A stretch of 18,220 bases of DNA from Candidatus Poseidoniaceae archaeon. GTDB taxonomy: Archaea > Thermoplasmatota > Poseidoniia > Poseidoniales > Poseidoniaceae. The notes below the pieces were generated by a model that did no database searches, was not told the DNA's origin, and saw only the letters and a program-made list of their open reading frames with translations. Numbering within the stretch: position 1 is the first letter of the stretch; each line of letters begins with the position of its first letter. Positions 1-11,667 of the stretch are shown here, piece after piece. Made by a program: the position numbers and the translations under genes. Where the stretch lies: NCBI GenBank assembly GCA_013330925.1, contig DUHJ01000172.1:1-18220 (forward strand), read 5' to 3'.

Positions 1-261
1 GACCTCCGCCGCTCGATGGTGATGATGGACCTGAGCGGTGCTTCTGAACCTGACCACGGGCTGATCCGTGACGTCCTGCTCAACCCTGAGGCGTACCGTG
101 ACTTCCTGCTCGATGCCTACCGCCAAGCGTGGGAAGATGGCGTCATCACCGAGGATGAAATGGAGGAGTTGCGTTCCTTCCAGACGGCGCTCCGCATCTC
201 CGACGACGAAATGGAAGAGATCGCCGAGGAAGCAAAGGACGCCGCTCAGTCCCAAGAGTGA
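1..261 (+). CDS. C-terminal part of a small acidic TerB-like helical protein (5' end outside window)
   Basis: The frame is open from base 1 (Asp-Leu-Arg-Arg-Ser) and stops with TGA at 259-261. The first Met is at base 16, but no Shine-Dalgarno precedes it, so the gene probably begins upstream of the window. The visible 81-86 residues are helical and very acidic at the end. The segment DGVITEDEMEEL followed by LRISDDEMEEI has the shape of the paired acidic helices in TerB/DUF533-like tellurite-resistance-associated domains, in which a 'DG-I-EE' turn is common. That resemblance is weak and I assign no function. The last 16 bases overlap the 3' end of the opposite-strand membrane protein gene. 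An independent 81-residue protein starting at base 16 is also possible. Confidence 0.6.
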   Translation, partial: DLRRSMVMMDLSGASEPDHGLIRDVLLNPEAYRDFLLDAYRQAWEDGVITEDEMEELRSFQTALRISDDEMEEIAEEAKDAAQSQE

Positions 262-2246
262 TCTGGGCCGAGCATCTTCACAGCCAAACGCTCTGCTTCT
301 GACCTTCGACGTTGTTCAAGTCCTGCGCCAGCAGACAACAACAACACCCCAAGCAAGGCGGTGGCGAACGGCGCGGCAAGGTAGGACCCTGCGGCATTCA
401 AGGCATCGTGACTGGGCAGGTCCGACGGTTGCAAGCCAGATGCAGCCACGAAGCGAACGTCGAGCAGGTCAAGGTCACAATCACACAACGAAACCGCGAT
501 GCGTTGAGGGAGCAACGCGTCCTGCAGCACGGACCAAGCGCCGGAATCAATCGATTCGGGTCGTGTCCCCCATGCGGGAGCGGTCACGGAGCCTGATGCT
601 GCGGTGTCCACCATCGGGGTGCGGAGGTGAACCACGCTGCTGGCGGGTCGCTCGTCCACGACGAGCAAGGCTTCCAGGGCGATCAAATCCAGCAAAAGGG
701 AACGCCCTGCGAGCAGCACGAACCGTTGGATATGGTCGGCTTGGGCCGCTCCCGATGCGCTTTCTTTTGCTACGTGGGAGAAGATGATCTCGTCAAGGCG
801 CAGGTCATCGAGTCCTTCGGGATGGAGTTGGTACCTTCCGTCGGCGATGGGCGTGGCGGATTCGATCACCAAACGAACGTGCAACTCCTCGCCGTCAAGA
901 CGACCGAAGGTCGCTCCAGAATGGGTGACCAAGGTGGATTCAGGCACGCCGGGGTGAGAGACGTCCCACAATTGAGCGAGGCGTTCCTCGATGAGCCCGT
1001 CGAAGTCCAGTTCGCCATCTTGTTGAACGGCCGTTGAGGCAGAGATCAGTGGGTTGAACACGCCTCCGATCAAGAGCAAGATCAACCCCGGTGTGCTCAA
1101 GCCCAAACGAAGGGTCCACGACGTGGTTCGGCGCGTGAATTCCAACACGGCGAGGAAAAGGAACATCAGGCCCGGCAGGGCACGGATACCGCTTGGAGGA
1201 TCGGGCAACGTCTCTTCTGGACCCGTGCCTTCGACCTGTCCACCGCCTGCAGGATAGAGCCCTTCTCCGGTGAACCCGCTTGGATCAACTGGACCCATGC
1301 CTTCGAAACTCAGCAACCCGGCCCAAACATAGGGCTGAAACCGGTCGTTTTGTCCTTCAAGGCAAAGCGTGGCCTCGCCCTCTTGCAAGGCCCTCCAACG
1401 GTACCTCGTCAGGGTTCCATCGTCGTCGGCGACCACCTCCGTTTCAGGGGTGGGTGCCAACAGACCTGTCGAGAGACGAAGCTCGGGTTGAGCGGATTGT
1501 TGCTGAAGTTCGAGAGGAACGGCATCCCATGTGATGAGCAAACGAAGCACTTCGTGGGTCTCGATGTCGAACACGAAGCAATCGGTCTCGCCGCCGACCA
1601 GCGCCCCGTCATGTGCGGCCTCAAACTCCACTGAGGCAGGTTCGCTTCGTGAACTCGGTTCATCGACGTCAGCAGCGGCAGGATCTGCAGACCATTCAAC
1701 GTCCATCTCGAAGGTGGAGTCGCCGTACATGTGGAGCGTCCACGTGGCCGGTCGATCGATGGAGAAACTGAGGAGGAGACGCGCCCCGTCACCTGGCCAG
1801 ATGACCCTGCCCTCCTCGAGGTTCAAATCCACGTTTTCCGCGGTGTAGGCCGCACCGTCGCCGCCTTCCTCCGCAGTCAACGTCCACGACGTTGAACCGC
1901 TGCCGTGGACCAAAGTCATGGACACATCGGGCCACGTCAATCGAGTGGGATCGTCGTCGAAACGGAGATCAACTTCAACGTCCGTGAGGGATTCAGGCAA
2001 CAGGGCCAGCACGTCCTGAGCAGGGTAAAGTTCGAACTCAAAGAGGACACGTTCCGGGGCAAACGGTGTCCCTTGACTCTGTCCTGAAACGGCATCTTCG
2101 CCGGAGGGAACCGTGGTCAAGCGACAATCTCCCTCGGCCAGGCAAGACAAGTGCTGGACCTCATCGCCGGTTTCGAATTCGGCGGAAGCCGTTGGAAGCG
2201 TCAGCGCAACCAGCATGGCCACGGTCAGGGCTGCAAGCGCCCTCAC
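246..2246 (-). CDS. Exported three-TM membrane protein of unknown function, 666 aa
   Basis: I place the start at GTG 2246, because AAAGGAGGTG lies 5 nt upstream and the first 22 residues (RALAALTVAMLVALTLPTASA after the start) form a clear signal peptide. An open frame continues to a TTG at 2450 but encodes basic non-signal sequence inside the neighbouring gene. Residues 23-354 form a beta-rich, acidic ectodomain with a few Cys (near 35, 41, 223 and 295). Two hydrophobic spans follow (about 355-372 and 381-401) with a short basic loop between them. A second ectodomain (about 402-622, with a CDCDLDLLD motif) leads to a last TM at 623-643 and a charged cytoplasmic tail. The predicted topology is ectodomain, hairpin, ectodomain, anchor. 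I recognise no enzyme motif. The GTGA overlap with the SprT-like gene suggests translational coupling. Unlike the other surface proteins here it has no N-x-S/T sequon. Confidence 0.85.
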   Translation of the reverse strand: MRALAALTVAMLVALTLPTASAEFETGDEVQHLSCLAEGDCRLTTVPSGEDAVSGQSQGTPFAPERVLFEFELYPAQDVLALLPESLTDVEVDLRFDDDPTRLTWPDVSMTLVHGSGSTSWTLTAEEGGDGAAYTAENVDLNLEEGRVIWPGDGARLLLSFSIDRPATWTLHMYGDSTFEMDVEWSADPAAADVDEPSSRSEPASVEFEAAHDGALVGGETDCFVFDIETHEVLRLLITWDAVPLELQQQSAQPELRLSTGLLAPTPETEVVADDDGTLTRYRWRALQEGEATLCLEGQNDRFQPYVWAGLLSFEGMGPVDPSGFTGEGLYPAGGGQVEGTGPEETLPDPPSGIRALPGLMFLFLAVLEFTRRTTSWTLRLGLSTPGLILLLIGGVFNPLISASTAVQQDGELDFDGLIEERLAQLWDVSHPGVPESTLVTHSGATFGRLDGEELHVRLVIESATPIADGRYQLHPEGLDDLRLDEIIFSHVAKESASGAAQADHIQRFVLLAGRSLLLDLIALEALLVVDERPASSVVHLRTPMVDTAASGSVTAPAWGTRPESIDSGAWSVLQDALLPQRIAVSLCDCDLDLLDVRFVAASGLQPSDLPSHDALNAAGSYLAAPFATALLGVLLLSAGAGLEQRRRSEAERLAVKMLGPDHSWD

Positions 2247-2806
2247 GCGTGCACCTCCTTTGCCGGGGTGTCCTGCAGCACAGCGCCGCAACGACGGCAA
2301 ACGTAACGCCCGTTTGAGCGGCGTTGACGGGCGTGTTTCACGTCGCAGGATGGACAGGTCCACCACCACCGCGCAGTGGCGAGATGGAGCATCCGTGCGA
2401 AGGCTTCTGCACCGTGCTCCATCGGCGGTGAAGGCCAAGCCTCTTCCCAACGACGGAAGACCGCGTCGTGCCTTCGGTGACCTGTCGCATGAACGAGTTC
2501 ATGGTGCAAGACAAAACGAGCATAGGCCCACCAAGGCGGGTGCAGGAGCGCGGGGTGGAGGTCGATCACCCGAACCTCCTCCGGAGTCAACATGTCTGGA
2601 CGCGCGCCACGGACCCAACGCGTGACTCCATGGCGCCGAACCGTGCCCTGCCGAAGCACCCCAAGCGGAATCGTACGAAGGAGGTCAAGGTCGTGTCCGT
2701 CCCAGACCGACATCGATTGCATGCCTTCGAACACCTCGTCCTGAAGGACCCGAAGCAATCGGGTTTGGTCTTCATCTGGGCGCAAGGAACCACCTCTCAA
2801 GACCAT
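2243..2806 (-). CDS. SprT-like zinc metallopeptidase-fold protein with C-terminal zinc ribbon, 187 aa
   Basis: Residues 101-117 (HHELVHATGHRRHDAVF) hold the HExxH zinc motif of the SprT/Spartan family: His102, Glu103 and His106, with His113 as the likely third ligand in the position of the usual HGxxF. Residues 151-154 (CPSC) and 170-173 (CRRC) form the zinc ribbon that commonly ends archaeal and bacterial SprT-like proteins. In eukaryotes Spartan cuts DNA-protein crosslinks; the role of archaeal members is less certain. ATG 2806 overlaps the end of the thioesterase gene by 10 bases. TTG 2785 is an alternative start, since GAGAGGTGG lies just ahead of it. The open frame back to 3007 is antisense-like and not part of the gene. 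The gene ends in a GTGA overlap with the next gene. Confidence 0.85.
   Translation of the reverse strand: MVLRGGSLRPDEDQTRLLRVLQDEVFEGMQSMSVWDGHDLDLLRTIPLGVLRQGTVRRHGVTRWVRGARPDMLTPEEVRVIDLHPALLHPPWWAYARFVLHHELVHATGHRRHDAVFRRWEEAWPSPPMEHGAEAFARMLHLATARWWWTCPSCDVKHARQRRSNGRYVCRRCGAVLQDTPAKEVHA
2252..2261 (-). promoter_or_regulatory. Strong Shine-Dalgarno for the 666-aa membrane protein
   Basis: The minus strand reads AAAGGAGGTG, ending 5 nt before the GTG start at 2246. It lies inside the last codons of the SprT-like gene, where it encodes Lys-Glu-Val. It decides the start of the downstream gene. Confidence 0.85.
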
Positions 2807-3306
2807 CGATGATAAGCGGGGTGGCCTTCTTTGACCGCCACAAACAAGCCATCTCCTTCCGCGCAACGGCTGCCGTCTGCTTCCAAGGCCATCTCGACCC
2901 AAGCCTTTCTTCCTTCGATTTTGGTCACCCTCGCCGTGACCCGCAAATCGGTGTCCATCGGCGTGGGTTTCAGCAAGCGGACCCCGTACGATGCCGTAAC
3001 GGTGCACGGCGGCTCAGGGTCACCGTTGGCTTCCATCAGCCCAACCGCCGCAGCCCAATTGCCATGGCAATCCAACAAGGTGCCGATGATGCCACCGTTG
3101 ACCATGCCAGGGAAGGCGTGATGATGCGCTTCTGGGCGGAACACGGCCACCAAATCCTCGCCCTCGCGGTAGGAATTGATGCGCAAACCATGCGGGTTGG
3201 CCGGGCCACACCCGTAGCAGATGGAACTGGGAGCATAGGTGCGCTGCACACCTTCCGGCGAAGCCATGCCGAGGCATGCATGCGGGGGCCTTTCAGGTGT
3301 GCGCAT
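2797..3306 (-). CDS. Hotdog-fold thioesterase (PaaI/4HBT-like), about 169 aa
   Basis: After a short N-terminus the protein has SICYGCGPANPHGLRI (residues 28-43), the cysteine-containing opening motif of one PaaI-like thioesterase group. The central hotdog helix NGGIIGTLLDCHGNWAA follows, with Asp79 at the usual catalytic acidic position, and then beta strands ending in KAWVEMALEADG. Such enzymes hydrolyse acyl-CoA thioesters; the substrate cannot be read from the sequence. The ATG at 3306 is my choice. ATG 3267 (MASPEGVQ) would also give a family-typical protein, and neither has a clear Shine-Dalgarno. The frame remains open upstream to 3675, but that part lies antisense to the deacylase gene and lacks family similarity. 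The gene overlaps the SprT-like gene by 10 bases and heads the leftward cassette. Confidence 0.85.
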   Translation of the reverse strand: MRTPERPPHACLGMASPEGVQRTYAPSSICYGCGPANPHGLRINSYREGEDLVAVFRPEAHHHAFPGMVNGGIIGTLLDCHGNWAAAVGLMEANGDPEPPCTVTASYGVRLLKPTPMDTDLRVTARVTKIEGRKAWVEMALEADGSRCAEGDGLFVAVKEGHPAYHRWS

Positions 3307-3342
3307 CCGACCATTGATGAACGGCCGCTTCAAGGGGCAAAC

Positions 3343-4671
3343 GTGGCCGGTCAAAAGAAGCGCAGGGTCATCAAGACCGCGCATGAGATTCCTCGGCGGC
3401 GAAAGCGCGCCATCGAGGAGGCGTTGGCCGCCCACGAACCCACCAACAACCCGGACTGGGACCGCGGGGCAGAATGGGGGCCGCTTCGCTTCATGCGAAA
3501 ACGGATCGCTCCTGGCACCTTCAGAACGGTCCACGTGCCCTTGCTGAACGTCAGCATGGGCGACCAGTGGCCGATTCCTGTCACCGTGTTTCACGGCAGC
3601 AGGCCGGGTCCAACCATCAACATCCTCGGAGCGGTCCATGGCGACGAATTGACTGGACCAAGCGCGTGCACACACTTGCTTTCCACCAAGTTCACCGAAC
3701 CTGGTGGCGTCCTCGACCCCGCCACGATGGCAGGAACGGTGCGAATCATTCCCGTGGTCAACCTTCCAGGGTTCCGTTCCAAATCCCGGTACCTCCCCGA
3801 CGGACGTGACCTGAACCGGAGTTTCCCCGGCTCAGCGACCTCAAACACCACGCGACGGGTGGCCCATCAGCTCTGGACCACGCTGATGGAGGATGCCGAT
3901 GCCATCATCGATTTTCACACGGCTGCGAAGGGCCGGTCCAACATGCCGCAACTTCGGGTCAACCTTGCTCACCCGGCGTCCTACATGTTGGCCAAAGCCT
4001 TCGGGGCAGAAGTTGTGCTCGATTCCGAACCGCCCCGTGGAAGCCTTCGGAGGGCCGCAAACGAGGAAGGCATTCCCTGCATCACCTACGAAGGCGGTGC
4101 AGCCGACACGCTGCAACAATCTGCAGTCAAGGTCGCCTTTGAGGGTGCGCTAAACGTGCTCCGCTCGCTCAAGATGATCCCCGGGCGACCCGCTCGCCCT
4201 GCGTTCCGCTTGCTGGCTTCCGGTTCACGGTGGCTCCGGGCCAGCGAAGGCGGCCTCTTGGACGTCTTCGTTCGAGAGGGGACGATGATGCGCGAGGGTG
4301 AGGTGGTCGCCACGATTTCTGACCCAGGTTCACCCGGCATGTCCGTGGACATCGTCGCTCCAGTGGACGGCTTGATGATCTCCATCGCCACCAATCCATT
4401 CGTGACCGCGGGAATGCCAGTTGGGCACTTCTTGCCGCTGAACAAGCACAGCGCCTTGGTCGGTCGACACGTGGACGGAGAAGGACGCCTGGAGATGGCG
4501 GCCGCAAAGGGTGACCCAATTTGGCGCGAAGAGCAAGACGTGGAGGAAGTCACCGTCGAGGAATCCTCCTCAGAGGAGGCCGAATGGGTGGCCGCGGTGT
4601 TCGACCTTGAGCAAGAGGCCAAGGACGAGGCCGACGGTGACCCACTGGCCGATCAGGAAGTCGACGCGTAA
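3343..4671 (+). CDS. M14-family succinylglutamate desuccinylase/aspartoacylase-like deacylase
   Basis: The family marks are clear: GAVHGDELTGP (zinc ligands His99 and Glu102 from the GTG 3343 start), DLNRSFPG (156-163), IIDFHT (His192, third zinc ligand) and TYEGG (Glu250, catalytic). A C-terminal lipoyl-like beta domain GGLLDVFVREG...VAPVDGLM follows, as in AstE-like proteins. The family removes acyl groups from amino-acid-type amides; the substrate is unknown here. The last 45 residues are an acidic tail rich in Glu and Asp. The start is uncertain. GTG 3343 has AAGGGG upstream and includes a coding-like segment (EEALAAHEPTNNPDWDRGAEWG). ATG 3493 would remove 50 residues but cut close to the conserved IAPGTFRTV strand. 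No RimK-like ATP-grasp partner is present. The gene ends in a 19-base overlap with the converging metallolyase gene. Confidence 0.85.
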   Translation: MAGQKKRRVIKTAHEIPRRRKRAIEEALAAHEPTNNPDWDRGAEWGPLRFMRKRIAPGTFRTVHVPLLNVSMGDQWPIPVTVFHGSRPGPTINILGAVHGDELTGPSACTHLLSTKFTEPGGVLDPATMAGTVRIIPVVNLPGFRSKSRYLPDGRDLNRSFPGSATSNTTRRVAHQLWTTLMEDADAIIDFHTAAKGRSNMPQLRVNLAHPASYMLAKAFGAEVVLDSEPPRGSLRRAANEEGIPCITYEGGAADTLQQSAVKVAFEGALNVLRSLKMIPGRPARPAFRLLASGSRWLRASEGGLLDVFVREGTMMREGEVVATISDPGSPGMSVDIVAPVDGLMISIATNPFVTAGMPVGHFLPLNKHSALVGRHVDGEGRLEMAAAKGDPIWREEQDVEEVTVEESSSEEAEWVAAVFDLEQEAKDEADGDPLADQEVDA

Positions 4672-5912
4672 TCGGCAATCGCCGCTTCGACCTCTTCGTC
4701 TTCCATCAGACGACGTTGGGATTTTGCGACCTCGAAAAGATGAGCCACAAGCCCCTCTTCGGCTTCACGTCCACGTTGCTCAAGCCAGTGCACGATGTTC
4801 GAACGGCCGGCCATGTGGCCGATGCGGATGCGCTGCTGGAGACCAAAATCACCTGCCGGAACACCGCTATAGACACGGTCAGCAAGCCAATGGTCGCCCT
4901 TTCGCATCGCTTTGATGACGGCCGAGGCGTGAACCCCGGTGCCGGTCTCGAAGGCGTCGTCACCAAACACCGGATAGTTGCGAGGAAGCGGAACACCGGT
5001 GTAGGCGTGGGCTTTGCGAACGTATTCACCCAAAAGGGTCAGGTCGTTGTCGATGGCTCCCATGAGTTTCAGATTGACCAGGGTCTGGTCCAGCGGTGCA
5101 TTCCCGGAACGCTCACCGAGCCCAAGCGCAGTGCCGTGAATGACGTCGGCACCCGCTTGCACGGCGGCGAGGTTGTTGGCGACGCCAAGGCCCCGGTCTT
5201 GGTGGCCGTGCCAGTTGACCTCGATGTCCGAGCGTTGGAACCCGGCGTCCTTGATCACGTGCTCGTCAATGAAGCCAAGCAGGCTTCGAACGCCGTCTGG
5301 GGTCACGTGCCCGCAGGTGTCACAAACGCAGAGCCGCCGAACGCCCAGCTCGAGTGCACGCTGGTAGACCTGAACGATGTCTTCCGGCTTGGAACGTGTG
5401 GTGTCCTCGGTGACGAACATGACGGGAATGTCTTGTTCAACGGCAAAACCCACGGCTCCTTCCATGGTGGAAAGGAGTTTTTCCATCGTCCAGTTTTCTG
5501 CGTACATGCGGATTGGGCTGGTGCCAAGGAAAGCCGAGGCTTGGATGTCCATCTCGTGCTTGGCTTGGAGGTCCACCAACGGCGCAATGTCAGACACCAC
5601 GGTGCGCACTGCACAACCCGGTTGAATCTTGTAATCGTTCTCGCTGATGTGGCTCAGCATGGCATCGATGTGCTCGAGGTGAAAGGGGCCAGCTCCTGGC
5701 AGCCCGAGGTCCACCCTTTGCAACCCAAGACGCTCCATGTAGTCGAGCAGTTCCTTCTTCTGGTCGATGGACGGGTTCAGGGCAGAGGGGCTCTGCAATC
5801 CGTCGCGGAGGGTCTCGTCATCGAACCAAATCTCGTGAGGGTGACGGCTGGAATCGCGCGAAAACTCGCCGTCTGTGACGTTCCAGTCGTGGATGAGGGT
5901 CTTTTCGTCCAT
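4653..5912 (-). CDS. DRE-TIM metallolyase, 2-isopropylmalate synthase-like, 419 aa
   Basis: ATG 5912 is fixed by GGGAGGTG 5 nt upstream. The HMGL-like TIM barrel shows DDETLRDGLQSP (Asp32 metal ligand, Arg36 catalytic), TEDTTRS (168-174), the metal-binding NWHGHQDRGLGVANNLAA (His235, His237) and GLGERSGNAPL (264-274). FETGTGVHASAV (around 322-332) follows. These are landmarks of enzymes that condense acetyl-CoA with 2-oxoacids: 2-isopropylmalate, homocitrate and citramalate synthases. The protein lacks the C-terminal LeuA allosteric dimer domain, so leucine feedback of the classical type is not expected. Isopropylmalate synthase is the best guess, but citramalate or another aldol condensation is possible, and no leuB/C/D gene is nearby. 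It lies 88 bp behind gyrA with no visible promoter between, so it is probably the third gene of that operon. Confidence 0.75.
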   Translation of the reverse strand: MDEKTLIHDWNVTDGEFSRDSSRHPHEIWFDDETLRDGLQSPSALNPSIDQKKELLDYMERLGLQRVDLGLPGAGPFHLEHIDAMLSHISENDYKIQPGCAVRTVVSDIAPLVDLQAKHEMDIQASAFLGTSPIRMYAENWTMEKLLSTMEGAVGFAVEQDIPVMFVTEDTTRSKPEDIVQVYQRALELGVRRLCVCDTCGHVTPDGVRSLLGFIDEHVIKDAGFQRSDIEVNWHGHQDRGLGVANNLAAVQAGADVIHGTALGLGERSGNAPLDQTLVNLKLMGAIDNDLTLLGEYVRKAHAYTGVPLPRNYPVFGDDAFETGTGVHASAVIKAMRKGDHWLADRVYSGVPAGDFGLQQRIRIGHMAGRSNIVHWLEQRGREAEEGLVAHLFEVAKSQRRLMEDEEVEAAIADYASTS

Positions 5913-5917
5913 GTGTT

Positions 5918-5925
5918 CACCTCCC
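5918..5925 (-). promoter_or_regulatory. Shine-Dalgarno of the metallolyase gene
   Basis: The minus strand reads GGGAGGTG with 5 nt before ATG 5912. It settles the start and rules out the open upstream frame, which runs into the gyrA end. Confidence 0.8.
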
Positions 5926-6000
5926 GTCGACGACGTGCGACGCGGTGTTTCCGCCAACCCGCGGGAGGGTTTGAAGGCGTCGGATGAACCAGAGGCTCGA

Positions 6001-10872
<4,872 letters not shown>

Positions 10873-11667
10873 ATGGCCGAACTCAGGGTGTGCGTCTCAC
10901 TGGAAAGCACGACCGTTGACGAAATGGTCGATGAAGCCGCCCGCGCCAACCTTTCTGGCGCAGACTTGGTGGAAATTCGCTTCGACAGGCTGTGGCTGGA
11001 CAAGCCCGAGCCAGAGATCGTCGAGGACGAGAATGGACGCACGCGCGAAGTGATGTCCTTGGAAAACACCTGGGCCGTCAACGACCTTGAGCATGTTGAA
11101 ATCGAAGCCGCTCTCGACCGTCTGGTCGAAGGCATTCAGGCCGAGGCCATGTTCACCGTTCGAGCCTCGACCGCTGGCGGATTCTTCCCGGGCACCGAAG
11201 AGCAACGACTCGCCGTGCTCGATGCGGCCCTCGACCGAGACCTCCAGTGGGTGGACTTGGAAGACAACATCGACGCAGAAACCCGAGAAAAATTGGCCAG
11301 CAAGGCCCGCGGCGCCAACATCAGCATCGTCGCAAGCCGCCATGAAACCAGCACCCCAAGCGCCGAGGACATCACCACGTGGATCAAGGACTCCACTGAG
11401 AAAGGCGACCTCGTCAAATTCTGTTCGATGATCTCTAACCCCTCGGATGCCCTCCAACTCGTGCAGGCGTCCATGGACCTGAAGGACGGCGACGTCAAGT
11501 TCAGCATCATGGGCCTTGGCCCTGGCGGCGACTGGACACGCCTTCACGCCCCCGTGATGGGACAGAGCCTGGTCTATGCGACCATGCGCACCGAATACGC
11601 CCTCAAGGACGAAGGTCGAATCAACGTCCGCGACGTTCGTGACGCCTGGCAGTTGCTCGAGTACTGA
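10873..11667 (+). CDS. aroD: Type I 3-dehydroquinate dehydratase, 264 aa
   Basis: AroD dehydrates 3-dehydroquinate to 3-dehydroshikimate, the third step of the shikimate pathway, through a Schiff base. The TIM barrel shows DLVEIRFD (Glu34, Arg36), VASRHET with catalytic His157, LVKFC with Schiff-base Lys182, and GGDWTRLHAPVMGQS with Arg223 for the substrate carboxylate. Two usual active-site residues differ: the Glu before the Gly-Gly pair (Glu86 of Salmonella AroD) is Ala101 in RASTAGGFF, and the Gln of the final GQIS-like motif (Gln236) is Arg249 in GRINV. The ATG has no Shine-Dalgarno at normal spacing; a GTTAAAG element about 25 bases upstream suggests a leaderless transcript. The stop codon touches the stop of the converging surface-protein gene. 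No other aromatic pathway gene is nearby. Confidence 0.88.
   Translation: MAELRVCVSLESTTVDEMVDEAARANLSGADLVEIRFDRLWLDKPEPEIVEDENGRTREVMSLENTWAVNDLEHVEIEAALDRLVEGIQAEAMFTVRASTAGGFFPGTEEQRLAVLDAALDRDLQWVDLEDNIDAETREKLASKARGANISIVASRHETSTPSAEDITTWIKDSTEKGDLVKFCSMISNPSDALQLVQASMDLKDGDVKFSIMGLGPGGDWTRLHAPVMGQSLVYATMRTEYALKDEGRINVRDVRDAWQLLEY

Noticed and set aside
68..787. Plus-strand frame of 239 codons overlapping the left-edge gene
   Set aside because: Composition is Arg/Pro/Ser-rich and non-protein-like; it overlaps two better supported genes in other frames.
2247..2450. TTG start at 2450 for the 666-aa membrane protein
   Set aside because: It would place 68 basic residues ahead of a clear signal peptide; the GTG at 2246 has an ideal Shine-Dalgarno.
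2807..3007. Upstream extension of the SprT-like frame to 3007
   Set aside because: Low-complexity Arg/Gly sequence antisense in character, overlapping the thioesterase core in another frame.
2809..3342. Upstream extension of the deacylase frame to 2809
   Set aside because: This part is the antisense shadow of the thioesterase gene and carries no deacylase family sequence.
3307..3675. Upstream extension of the thioesterase frame to 3675
   Set aside because: The added residues do not resemble the family and lie antisense to the deacylase catalytic region.
4716..5987. Long open frame (423 codons) on the plus strand
   Set aside because: It is antisense to the metallolyase gene, has no domain motifs, and results from GC-rich codon structure on the opposite strand.
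5913..6000. Terminator or separate promoter between gyrA and the metallolyase gene
   Set aside because: No T-run, strong hairpin or TATA-like element at useful spacing; only the Shine-Dalgarno near 5918-5925 is clear.
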